64,000 nucleotides of DNA from Cocos nucifera (Eukaryota > Streptophyta > Magnoliopsida > Arecales > Arecaceae): positions 18,560 through 82,559 of the forward strand of contig QRFJ01005230.1 in NCBI GenBank assembly GCA_006176705.1. Reading direction: 5' to 3'. The translations under genes were made by a program, and so were the position numbers. Below are positions 1 to 9,719 of this stretch, piece by piece. A model generated the notes under the pieces. That model had not been told where the DNA came from and searched no databases. It saw nothing but the letters and a program-made list of their open reading frames with translations. Every line of letters starts with the position of its first letter. Position 1 is the stretch's first letter.

Positions 1-1727
1 GAACAACCTCTTGTTGCAATGAATTCTCTAAACATGGTGCACCGCCGAACTTGGTCTCCTTTAATTCATGAATCCTCGACCAATATCCCGGAATATTGAA
101 TCCAGCTCCTTAGTTAAGTAGACGGCCCACCAATTTGCATAAGACTGGGTTTCTCTAATTGAGTCTCTCAGCCGAGTGCGCGAGAATATTGAGCCAACTT
201 CATCCTCCAGCCCCATTAGCTATCGCAATGCTATCAGAGCATGGTTGCGTCTCAACGGTGCGAAACTGAGCCATTGTACATCCAGTCCGAGAACATATCA
301 ACCCGGGAAGAGGCCCAAACATCTACAATGGTGAAAGACTAGACTTAGATCTTTTCTTAGGAAGAATTGATTCAGGACGTCGCAATTAAACTAGAACTTT
401 GCATAGTCAGTGAACAATTATGACTAACCAGTGGCATGGGTTGCTCGAGATTAATTGAACCCACCTACAATCAGAACTGTAGATCAACAGAATATGGCGG
501 CAGGATAGGTGAGACAATCGGTGGAAGGAGATATGCCATCTAACTCAGGTACAAGAACATTCATGGTGATAGCTTCTAAATTAAAAAACCAGTGCGGCGT
601 CTATATGCCAACACTATACCTTAGACACCAAATAGTTATTGAGTCCAGAAACCAATTGGGTTAGCCTACAATCTCAGACTCTAACCATCTGGCCAATTAG
701 GTCTTGCTGATTATGACTCGAATCTTGGACCCAGACCTTAAATCCATTACCTGTCAATTTTGAAGCATTGTTGATCCATCTAACCAACTCTTGATTTCGG
801 TTTGATCAAAATCGCTTAGACTAAATTGAGCTACGCTGAAGCCCCAATACAGGTATTATGAATATGTCTAGATCTGAAATTCTCAATTTTAGACTAATAA
901 TATTCCCATAATCTTAATTCTTAATTAAGTAGGGTTCATAAATAGAATATGCACAATAAATCCTAGGTTTCAGGATCTAGGTTATTTTGAAAAAGTAAAG
1001 TTTTTGGAAATTTCTAATTAAGGACTGATACCGCGAGCACCCCTACATGCATAAGAACACCCTCATGAATACAAGGAGGGCCTATTTTAAAACCCTTCTT
1101 CCATTCTTATGACGTGGACGGCCAAGAGGAACGCCTTACAGGAATATGGTATTGATAAAATAATATTTAAGATGCTATATCATTATTCATATATTAAATA
1201 GATCTAATCATGGCATATTTTTGATACATCTCATGTAATCAAAATCATGCATTTTGTTTAGATCTAAATTATCTATAATAATACTAATAAATTAGATTTA
1301 AATTGATCTATCAAATAAATAACTCTAATCTAGATTATAATGTAGAAAACTATTCTAACAACCTAGTCTAGACATATGCATCAATCATAGTCTCATATAT
1401 ATTAAAAATTAAATCAATTTTTATTTTACTATTTTTAGATGTTATTAAATACATTATAAGATAAAAAATAGTAAATAAAAGGATCTAAAAATGATTTAAT
1501 GTATTAAATATAAACATGTAAGAACATTCTATAGAACTATTCTATTGTAGAACTAGTCATGCATAAAGTTTTTCTAATCTTAGATCCGCAAAATCAAGTT
1601 AATTTAATTTTTTTCTAGATTTCTAGATCTGCAATCTAATACATCAAATACTCATTATTTCAAAATAATTTCTAAATAAGATTTCTAAATTTAACTTAGA
1701 TCTGACAAAGACCTGCTGATACCAAGT
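1..1727 (-). mobile_element. Leader (5' untranslated internal region) of copia element J1
   Basis: This is the start of the internal region of a minus-strand copia element whose 5' LTR lies immediately to the right. The assignment rests on position next to an LTR and primer site, and on 1-330, whose reverse complement aligns with 4049-4380, the leader of the plus-strand sister element J2. Shared landmarks include GGCTGGAGGATG, CTTAACTAAGGAG and a closing AACAAGA.GTTTGTTC-like string. No open frame of any size is seen and gag is not reached, so gag and pol must lie left of the window. The part next to the LTR, about 1200-1727, is very AT-rich. Confidence 0.7.
1713..1725 (-). promoter_or_regulatory. 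Primer-binding site of J1
   Basis: Read on the minus strand this is TTGGTATCAGCAGG-like, close to the TGGTATCAGAGC complement of the initiator methionine tRNA 3' end used by most plant copia elements. It lies two or three bases inside the LTR end (TTTCA), which is the expected spacing and fixes the orientation of the element. Confidence 0.75.
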
Positions 1728-4048
1728 TGAAAGGAAATCCGAGTTTCCGTACCAGGTTCTATTCAGATCTTGATCAAGAATCATTCGAAATTTTCTCTAT
1801 ATCTAAAAGACCTTGTCATTTTGATCCAAATCTGATCTTCATTTATTTTAACTAATTATATTAATAATTAAAAAATTAATAAATCAAATTGATTTAATTT
1901 ACTGATCTGAGGTAATCCTAGTATCGCTTGATGAATGCCTGTTTTAGCAGCGGAAGGTTCCTGATCTTTAGCCACGCAAGTGCCTGGCCTCTACCGTTCC
2001 ACTGCAGGTTGGATCTAGAGATCCTCTTCTTCTATATCAATGCTCAAAATCAGAATCTGATTGATCTGGAGATTCAAAAACATCTTTGAAGATCAGCAGT
2101 GTCCTTTCTGCAGCGGCAGCCTTCTTAGTGTTTCTGTTCGCCTTTCTCTCCGCTAAAATCGTGCAGCCCCAATGAGGTTCCAATCACTTTTTGGCGATGA
2201 GAGAGAGATGGAGAAGAGAACTTGGCAGCGAGGAAGAAGAGCAGCGGAGGCGAGAGAAGTCTCATTTGAGTGGCTAGGAGTTAAAACTATGTCATATCCA
2301 ATACTCTCTTCATCTCAACAATCTCAACATATCGCGTTGTTGAATATTATAGACTAGTGACCATCTTTTCGCAAAGTCCATGCTACGTGGGGAATAGATC
2401 CCAGTGGATTCTCTTAGAGGGTGCTCTAAGACGCATCAAAGCTTTGGTTCTTAGGAAGAAGTCTAATTAGAATCAAAAGGAAATGGAGTTCCTTTCCAAT
2501 AGGACTCCTGGCCGCTCTAAGCTTGGGCACACGCCCTTGGGTGCAGCGCCATTCATCCTTCCAGGTTCATTTTGGCAAGGGGAGACACCAACCCCACCTA
2601 GCTCTTCAATAGGGTGCATGACATGTGGTAAAGGAAGTTCAATGGTCAACATTTGACCAAGTTCAAGGTAGACCCTTTTGACCAAAGTCAAAGACAAGAA
2701 ATGCCAGGTGAGCAAAATGGCAGTATTTCGTACAGATAGGTTACAATGACCCTTCTGATCGGACACTCCTGTCAGACTATAGTGAGGCTACTTTTCGAGC
2801 ACAAATTTCTTTGAGCTCCAGATAGGACAAACTTATTTATGAAATTAGCCAAAGAAGAACGTATAGGTTCAAATCGAGTGACTTAGCCTAATTGAATTTC
2901 GTGAAAACTATTGAATCTCATTCTAGATCAATGAACTGGATCAGTTCAATTGATGAATCATCGAAGATTCAAAACCCCTATTTGTGGACCCAATTAGGTT
3001 CAGTTCTGAATGGTAATGGGAATATGTCATGATCTCTATCATCGACATCATCGAAACTCCTTTCGATGGATCAGAAAACTCTTCTGATTCGAACAGCTAG
3101 AATGATCGATCATCTAAATCAATTCCTAATTGCTCCCAAAATCACCAATGACACCTATGCAGTATATGGTGGCAACCCATCAGAGCTGATGTGAACCTCT
3201 TTGGTGCCAGGCTACCGTGTGTGATTCAGTTCTTCTATCTTGAGCCCGATCAGGTATTAGGGTTAAGGTGAACTCGTCAAACCTAGTTTCTGAGTCATAT
3301 GATGTAATCATTCGATTCGAGTCCAATGTGAAAAATCTAAATAGAAAACACTTTCTTATTTTACTCTACCAATGGCCATGGATTTTTGGACTTTGATTCT
3401 CATGAATCATCCATAGGGCTACTCTCTCACCGAGGTAGATAGATTCCATCTTGATGCAATCAGTTCCTACAATGAACATGTCATACCGAACATACACTCA
3501 GGGTTCCATATGGCTAGGAGATAGAGTAATGGTGTAGTCAAACTATAACACCCTCAAGGTGAACTGCCGATGCATCTCAGGTCAAAGAACCAGACACACT
3601 ACCTGCAGCATCTAGTAAGTCATTGATGAGAAGGTAGACTCCCCTAATGACTACTCGAGGTGGTCCGCTCAGTGCCCTCGTTCTCTAACGAGTACCTGTA
3701 TCTCACTCCCCGGTGTCTCCACACCGTAGACTCAAGACTCACTACTAAAGTGAAGCGATTGTACACCAACTCTTCTGGATCAAATCTACCATCCCGTGAT
3801 GATCCTATGGTCAGAAGCAATTTATGAGTTAATAATATTAATTCATGTCTTAAATTTTCAACTCTTGAAAATATGAATTATCATTACCATTACTCAAAGG
3901 ATGTATCACAGACACTAAATATCACATATGTGATAGAAAATAACCCATTATTGCTTTTAATAAATCAAAATTACAATTTTTGCCCCTAGAAGTGTTTATT
4001 AAAAAGTGTCAGCCAATTCTGGCTTCTAAGGCACACTCATATCTAACA
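1728..4048 (-). mobile_element. 5' LTR of copia element J1 (2.3 kb)
   Basis: On the minus strand the LTR begins TGTTAGATATGAG and ends GGATTTCCTTTCA, giving TG...CA termini. Its full length is matched by the solo LTR at 46976-49252, and its 3' part by 6896-8240 in the other orientation. Shared landmarks are a GTGCCTGGCCTCTA block near 1980 and an ATGGTGGCAACCCATCAGA block near 3170. It is inserted in the leader of J2, which resumes directly at 4049. The partner LTR and the second target duplication are outside the window; the right-hand duplication would be GGCCC at 4049-4053. Small frames inside it (for example 2473-2766) are not conserved coding. Confidence 0.85.
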
Positions 4049-4889
4049 GGCCCTTCCCAGAGGTTGATTGGTCTCAGCTGGATTACAGTGGCCTCAGTTG
4101 CCAGCCGAAAGACGCAAACCATGTTATTAGGCTATTGGATGCTATGGCTGGAGGATGGTTGAGCTCAATATACTGGATCGGTGCAGAGACTCATTAGAAT
4201 CAGGTCTACTCTGCAAATAGTGGGTCTGACTTAACTAAGGAGTTAGGATCAATATTTTCAGATATGTGAGATTCATGAATAGAGACCAATTTGGTGCAAA
4301 CATGATTAGAGAAACATTGAACAAGAAGTTTGTTCACTGGTCATTGGCTAAACCCATCACCAATAATTAGTTTAGGTGAGGCATGAGTCAGTTGGTGAAG
4401 AACCGCACCATCCACTAGAAATATAATTCATGGAGATTTTTGCATCCTCTACAGAGGGATTGTAGCGAATCCGAAAACATAGTGGGAGCTAATTTATTTA
4501 TAAATTAAAAATTTTTAAATAAATTGCGTGCAAAGTCATAATTACAGTATCTAACTAAAATTTTTGACTAATTCGTACAAGAAAAGATATCTTGCGTTCC
4601 CCCAATCCATAGCACGTCCATCCTAGACAACTACATTAGACTGATCCGAGACCCAATTATAAAGATTGGCTCAGGAACTACTACAAAATCATTTTGGGTT
4701 TCGAGAGATGTAACTCATGTATTGGATCAGACCCTCCCACCTTACCAGCCATCATCCGCTGAACAGAGAGCATCTCTGAAAAAAATGGAATAGACCGAAG
4801 GATAATAAGCGCCAGATAATTACATATTTGGACTCGATGTCTGAGAGCTCCAGCACCACATGAGCAATCGATCAGGACTTGCTCCGCCA
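4049..4889 (+). mobile_element. Leader of copia element J2, interrupted by J1
   Basis: The segment is the plus-strand counterpart of the reverse complement of 1-330 and begins abruptly at the J1 LTR edge. It is the rest of a leader whose upstream part and 5' LTR lie left of J1. The remainder runs into the gag remnant that starts near 4890. It holds no credible gene; the small frames at 3980-4162 and 4681-4890 are chance. Confidence 0.65.
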
Positions 4890-5480
4890 AATGTTTGGCT
4901 CACGCTATAAGAGATGTTTGTGAACCAACGTCCGCGCAGCCAAGTATCAAGTCACAAAAATGACAACTTTTAGGCCTAGATGCGTGGATAGGTAGGTTCA
5001 GTTCCAAGATCACTGTCTAATGATGATCAAGGACTTGAAGAGCTGAAGGAAGCTCGGTGTGAAAGTTAGACTTGGATTTGCAGAAATGATGTTATTCTGC
5101 AATCCTTGACTGATGCATATGGGTCAATTTCATCCATGAATTACCACATACATTAAACTTCAAAATCCTTAGTGAATCTAAATGATATATGCTGGTCACC
5201 ACTGAGCTTTCTATGAAAGCATTTCTAAAGGCTCAGTATTTTGTATGAATGGACTTCTGTCCAAAAGAAAGTCTTCTGAAAAAGACAAAAGAAGTTTTAC
5301 AAAAAAGTAGAAGTGAGAGGAAAGAGAGAAAGGCGAGAGCCGAGAAGAAGGCCGCGCGTCAAAGGAAAGTATTTTCTTACAACAGTGACGCCGGCCACTA
5401 GAAGCGGAACTGGCTCTTAACTTGACCTGCGTCTCTTTGAAGAACAAAGAAGGAAGGTCCTTCTAGAGGTATGCTCATTA
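4890..5480 (+). pseudogene. copia gag remnant of J2
   Basis: In shifting frames the translation follows the plant copia Gag (UBN2-type) domain: a DLEELKEA string near 5030, a block reading like FAEMMLFCNP / ILQSLTDAYGS near 5085-5130, a MNYHIH string, and then a lysine/arginine-rich stretch near 5270-5380 as before the zinc knuckle. Several stops and at least two frameshifts break it, so no protein can be made. It normally forms the virus-like particle. Homology is assigned from the order and spacing of these motifs with protease and integrase downstream. Confidence 0.6.
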
Positions 5481-5760
5481 TTGAGTCTAACCTTACGGTT
5501 CTTCTGCATCATGTGCTTGACTCTGGTTCTAGTACTCATCTGTGCACTTTCATGCAGAATTTTGAAGGATAGCAGAGAGGTTTGAGGGAGTGGAGACATG
5601 ATACTACACGTTCTAAAATGGCAGCAGGAGTTCTGAGTGGCGGTAGTAACATACCCTCTTCACATTACCATCTAGTTTAGAACTTTCAGTTTTGAAAAGA
5701 TTTGTTATTATTATGCCTACAGGTCTAGCAGAAATATGATTTCTATTTCGCATGCTTAGC
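5481..5760 (+). pseudogene. copia protease remnant of J2
   Basis: One frame reads DTGSSTHLCT near 5517, the aspartic protease active-site block of copia polyproteins, and a second frame near 5725-5750 reads RNMISISHA, matching the usual RN(I/M)ISIS block that closes this domain. Frameshifts separate the two. The aspartate is present but the gene is dead because flanking frames are broken. Confidence 0.6.
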
Positions 5761-5799
5761 GAATAGTCAAGGCTATGTTGGATTACCTCTTTAAGGGAA

Positions 5800-6870
5800 C
5801 CATTGTAGACGGTGTGCTTGATGGAAAAAAATAAATATACAATGGTTTCTTATTAACGTCTTTATCAGCTACATATTGATATATCTATTCTAACTATCAA
5901 GCAAAACGTGGAATGCCAAACGCACTAGGGATTAGCCAAACGACAGGTATCCTATGGCAGCCTGCAGATTAGGTCATATAGAGAAGATAGGATCATAAAT
6001 TGAAGAAAAATGGGCTATTTGCAAGTCCGTTTGACTTTCGAGTCATATTCCAACTTGTGAATCTTGGTCTTCAGAGGGGCAAATGAACCTAAACTCCCCT
6101 TTTGTAGGACATGGGGAAAAGGGCCATAAGATTCTCCTTAGCCTAGTACAATACTGATGTGTGCGGCCCATTTGATGTTCCGGCTGAGACAATTTTGTCA
6201 CTTCATTATCTTTACCGATGATCTGGTCTAGGTATGGGGTATGTGTATCTTATGAAGCACAAAGTCTGAAGCTTTTTTGAAAAGTTCAAAGAGATTCAGA
6301 CATAATTAGAAAAATAAACTAGAAAAACCCATTAAGTTCTTCGATCATATTGAGGAGGTGGAATACCTTAGCCGTAAGAATTCCTTGACTATTCTTTAGA
6401 AGAAAAATGGGCATAAGTCTCTCATGGACTCCACCTAGGAACACCTGCAACTCAATGGGATTTCAAAATTGGAGAAAGTATCGGACTCTAGTTGAATATG
6501 GTTTCGATCCACTGATGAAAGCTTCAACAGAATTCTGCCCTAATTTTCTTTGGGATGACTCATTGTTATTTCAAATTTATCTACTGAATAGGGTGTTTCC
6601 TCCTAAAACCGAATCTCTACCACACTGTTATGAGATAATATGGCAAGGTAAGAACCAAGTCTGAGTCCATCTCAGAATTGGGTGTCTCGCTCATGTAAAA
6701 AGACAATAAGCGGATAAGTTAGAGTTTAGGTCCTTCAGAGCTCGATTCAGTGGATATCTAAAGATCATTATGGATTACTATTTTCTACATTCCAGAAGAC
6801 CACAAATGTGATTGTGACCAAACATGCCCATCTTTCTGTAAAAAAAATAGTTTATTCAAGATGCGGATTA
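5800..6870 (+). pseudogene. copia integrase remnant of J2, ending at the assembly gap
   Basis: The best preserved part is 6407-6664: WTPPRNTCNSMGF then RKYRTLVEYGFDPLM and LLNRVFPPKTES. This is the copia integrase stretch that normally reads PGTPQHNGVSERRNRTLLDM. The usual V-S-E context of the catalytic glutamate has become F-Q-N, so the enzyme is inactive. Near 6225 one frame matches the YVYLMKHKSEAF block. Near 6780-6860 the frame resembles YF.IPEDHKC...PSF..K, the block after the integrase core. Reverse transcriptase and RNase H are absent; they should lie where the N gap and LTR fragment now are. Confidence 0.75.
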
Positions 6871-6895
6871 NNNNNNNNNNNNNNNNNNNNNNNNN
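6871..6895. other. Assembly gap (25 N)
   Basis: A run of 25 N separates the J2 integrase remnant from the middle of its 3' LTR. About 0.9 kb of LTR (by comparison with J1) and all of reverse transcriptase/RNase H are missing across it. The run may stand for an unknown length, or hide a misjoin between two copies of the family. Confidence 0.98.
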
Positions 6896-8240
6896 GGAGC
6901 AATTAGAATGATTTAGATGATCGATCATTCTAGCTGTTCGAATCAGAAGAGTTCTGATCCATCGAAAGGAGTTTCGATGATGTCGATGATAGAGATCATG
7001 ACATATCCCATTACCATATAGAACTAAACCTAACTGGGTCACACAAATAAGGGTTTGAATCTGGTGATCATCAATTGAACTGATCTAGTTCAATTGATCT
7101 GAATGAGATTCAATTAGGTTCAAGAAAATCGTGCTAGCACTCGATTGAACCTAACGTTCTTCTTTTACTATCATAAATAGTTGTCCTGACTGAGCCAAAG
7201 GAGTTTGTGCTCAATCAAAGGCCTTCACTTGGTCTGACTGGAGGTCTGTCCAAGGTCAGAAAAGGTTGTCTTATTTTGTAAGATAATACCTGCCATTTTT
7301 TGTCACCTGCCATTTCTTCGATCCTTTGACTTTGGTCAAAAGTTGACCTTTGACTGGTCAAATATTGACCATTGACACTTTGACTTCTGTCCACATGTCA
7401 CGCACCTATTGGAGAGCTGGTGGGGGCTTGTCCCCCTACTGGCAGAAACCCTTGGCGTGGCAAGCGAGGAGTCCCTATTGGATAGGGACTCCATCTCCTT
7501 TTTGGATTCCAATTAGACTCCTTCTAAGAACCAACTTTGACTGATCTTAGGTACCATCTAAGGATGAATCCAAGGAGACTCTATTTCCACCAATCAGATT
7601 TAGATCTGATTTCACAAAGGATTGTGATTGGTTGGGATGAAGAGGGAGTTGGATCACGCATAGTCTATAAATAAGACCTTGCACCCAACTCAAAGAAGAG
7701 AATAATTCTCTACGCCCCAAAGCTGCCTCTCTCTTCCTCCTCCATGCCAAGTTCATCTTCTCCCTCTCCTCTCCATGCCCAAAGAAGTTTGGGATCTTAG
7801 TTGGTGCAATTTAGGGGAGAGAAAGGCGATAGAAAGCTAGAAGGCTGCGCTGCTGCAAAGGACAACTACTGATCTTTAAAAGCTATTTTGAGGATCCTCC
7901 AAATCAGACTCAGATCTAATTTTTGAAGACATGATAGAGAAGAAGAGGATCTCCAGATCCAGTCTGAGTGGATATTTGTAGAGGCCAGGCACTTGTGTTG
8001 CTAGATCCAGAACCTTCCGCTGCTTACTGGATCATCAATGGGTAATAGGATTACCCTACATCAAGATAAATTAAATTTGATTTAATTTATCTATATTTTA
8101 TTTTAATTATTAGAATAATAAAAATTAAATTTGAAACATCCCAGATCTGATTTGGATCAAAAAGAAAAGTTTTTAAAATATATCTCTTGATCTGATCAGA
8201 TCTGAACGAACCTGGTTTGGAAAATTAGGATTTTTCTTCA
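6896..8240 (+). mobile_element. 3' LTR of copia element J2 (5'-truncated at the gap)
   Basis: This is the reverse complement, in order, of J1 LTR bases from about 3137 down to 1728, so it is the same LTR on the plus strand lacking its first 0.9 kb or so. It ends ...TTTTTCTTCA at 8240, matching TTTCCTTTCA of J1. Sequence to its right is a different LTR family. A candidate target duplication is CGAAC (8241-8245), whose partner is left of the window. Confidence 0.85.
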
Positions 8241-8857
8241 CGAACTCCTTCCGAACTCCTCTAGTAGTCAGACTCCTTTTGGACTTCACCTCCAGTCAGA
8301 TCCCTCCATCAGACAAATTTTTCTTCAAGTCTCTCCTCCTATGGATCAACATGCAGATTCCTCTAGCAGACCTACTTTCGGATCCCTCCAGTAGATCCAC
8401 ATTCGGACATCTCTAGTAGACTTTCTTCAGAGACTCCTCCAGTTGCAGGACTCCCGAATCCCTCCCGGTCGAACTTTCGACAATCACCTAGAAAGCCCCA
8501 ACGGGCTGGCATGTCGTGGTAATAAACACTACCCGCATAACAAACTCCACGTGGTCCAGAGCTGCCCACTATCAGATAGTTATGACTGTCGCTATCAGTT
8601 TGTTATAGGCTCCATCTATAAAAGGGATCCACCAGATATGTTTTCTCCAAGCTCTCTTCTTCTCTCCAAGACTCTGCAACTTTCTCAACTAAGCACTCTA
8701 TTTCTGTTGGCCGAAAGAGCTGACTTGATTATTAGAGGGTCTTGTCGGAGCCACCACCCCAGGCTCTCAATGAGACTCATTTTATAGGTCACCGACGGCG
8801 ACCTGATCTTCTCCAATTCTAACACTTCTCCGACGACAATCAGATTTTGCACGAATA
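8241..8857 (+). mobile_element. Fragment of a Tat-family (A-type) LTR
   Basis: The segment aligns with the second half of the A-element LTRs (30334-31392, 34230-35287): repeated GAACTCC.TC units, a TATAAAAGGG box at 8617-8626, GAGCTGACTTGAT near 8720, and an end (GCACGAATA) corresponding to GCACCAACA. The upstream half was split off by the J2 insertion. It is the oldest identifiable layer at this end. Confidence 0.85.
8617..8626 (+). promoter_or_regulatory. TATA box in the Tat-type LTR fragment
   Basis: TATAAAAGGG lies at the same relative place as in both LTRs of element A. It shows that transcription of this LTR family runs in the orientation TGTTGGGG...CCAACA. Confidence 0.6.
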
Positions 8858-9700
8858 GAACCAAAGCCAAAAAATAAAGATTGTAGAGAAGGATAGTTTC
8901 TATAGGTTAGCCAACTCAGTCTGAAACTAGGTCGGCTAACTCTCAGTAAACAGCCCAAATAAAAAGGCGCATTTCGAGACTATGGGATTGGCACACAACT
9001 GGATCGACTCAGTCTGAAATTGAGCCAAGCTAAATAGAAAGGTGCATTTCGAGACTACAAGCTTGGCATGCAACTGGGTTAGCTCGGTTTGAAACTAAGC
9101 CAACCCAGTCTCAGGTTAGTCAGCTTAGTGCTAGGACTAAGTCGGCTCAGTGCACGAGCAGAGTTATGCAAGGGTCTGTTTGAGGCTAGGATAGAAACTT
9201 ATCCTAGGGGTCTTAAGGCCTAGTTTGAAAGGTCTTAAGGGGGCTAACTCATGTATAAATTAGGTTTAGATCTAGGGGATAAGAGCATGGGAGATATGGG
9301 TGTACATGGGCTTGGTAAGTACTTTCAAGTATTGGATTAGCTAGGGGAGCTTTTAGTCTGACCTAATGGCTATGTATAAATACATAGATTATATTCGGAT
9401 GTTTATTGGTGCAGTGAATATAGATCTTTGCTTTCTTAATCTCTCTTCTTTTTTCTCTCTAGTGTTGTTGCTCTAGGTTCTTGAAGAAGTCCTAGAGAGA
9501 GGGGGTGCCTCCCTCAAACCCAAGGAGGGAGGCACCCCAGCATACATCTAGGTGGTGGATCAATGTTATGCTGCCTTAGAGAATGTCAAAGATCTCTTAT
9601 GGTCCATGCTAAAGATCTTGGATTTTTTGCAACATGGCATCAGAGCGGTACTATGAAACAATAGTTGGTATCAAAGCTAAGTGATGTCATGGTGATGTCA
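8848..9700 (+). mobile_element. 5' LTR of non-coding LTR element C
   Basis: This segment is a direct repeat of 11602-12385. Both carry GAAGGATAGTTTCTATAGG, repeated GGCTCAGTGCACG-type units, GTATAAATACATAG, a GGGAGGCACCCC hairpin and TGGCATCAGAG. The left copy is longer because an internal block (8960-9110, GCGCATTTCGAGACTA units) is duplicated. The exact left edge is uncertain because it abuts the A-type LTR end (8857); similarity clearly starts by 8860. Confidence 0.8.
9502..9538 (+). repeat. 14-bp perfect hairpin in LTR-C
   Basis: GGGGTGCCTCCCTC (9502-9515) pairs with GAGGGAGGCACCCC (9525-9538) over a 9-nt loop. The right LTR has the same structure at 12187-12223 with one C-A mismatch. 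It lies downstream of the TATA-like box, so it would fall in the transcribed part of the LTR. Confidence 0.8.
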
Positions 9701-9719
9701 TAATATTTGGTATCAGAGC
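9635..9719 (+). promoter_or_regulatory. Three primer-binding-like motifs at the end of LTR-C
   Basis: TGGCATCAGAGC (9635), TGGTATCAAAGC (9666) and TGGTATCAGAGC (9708) all resemble the complement of the initiator-Met tRNA 3' end. Only the third lies outside the segment shared by both LTRs, seven bases after LTR end 9700, so it is the best candidate for the working site. The first two also occur in the right LTR (12320, 12351). Confidence 0.65.

Noticed and set aside
2473..2766. 97-codon minus-strand frame in the J1 LTR
   Set aside because: The matching LTR at 46976-49252 and the J2 LTR do not keep the frame.
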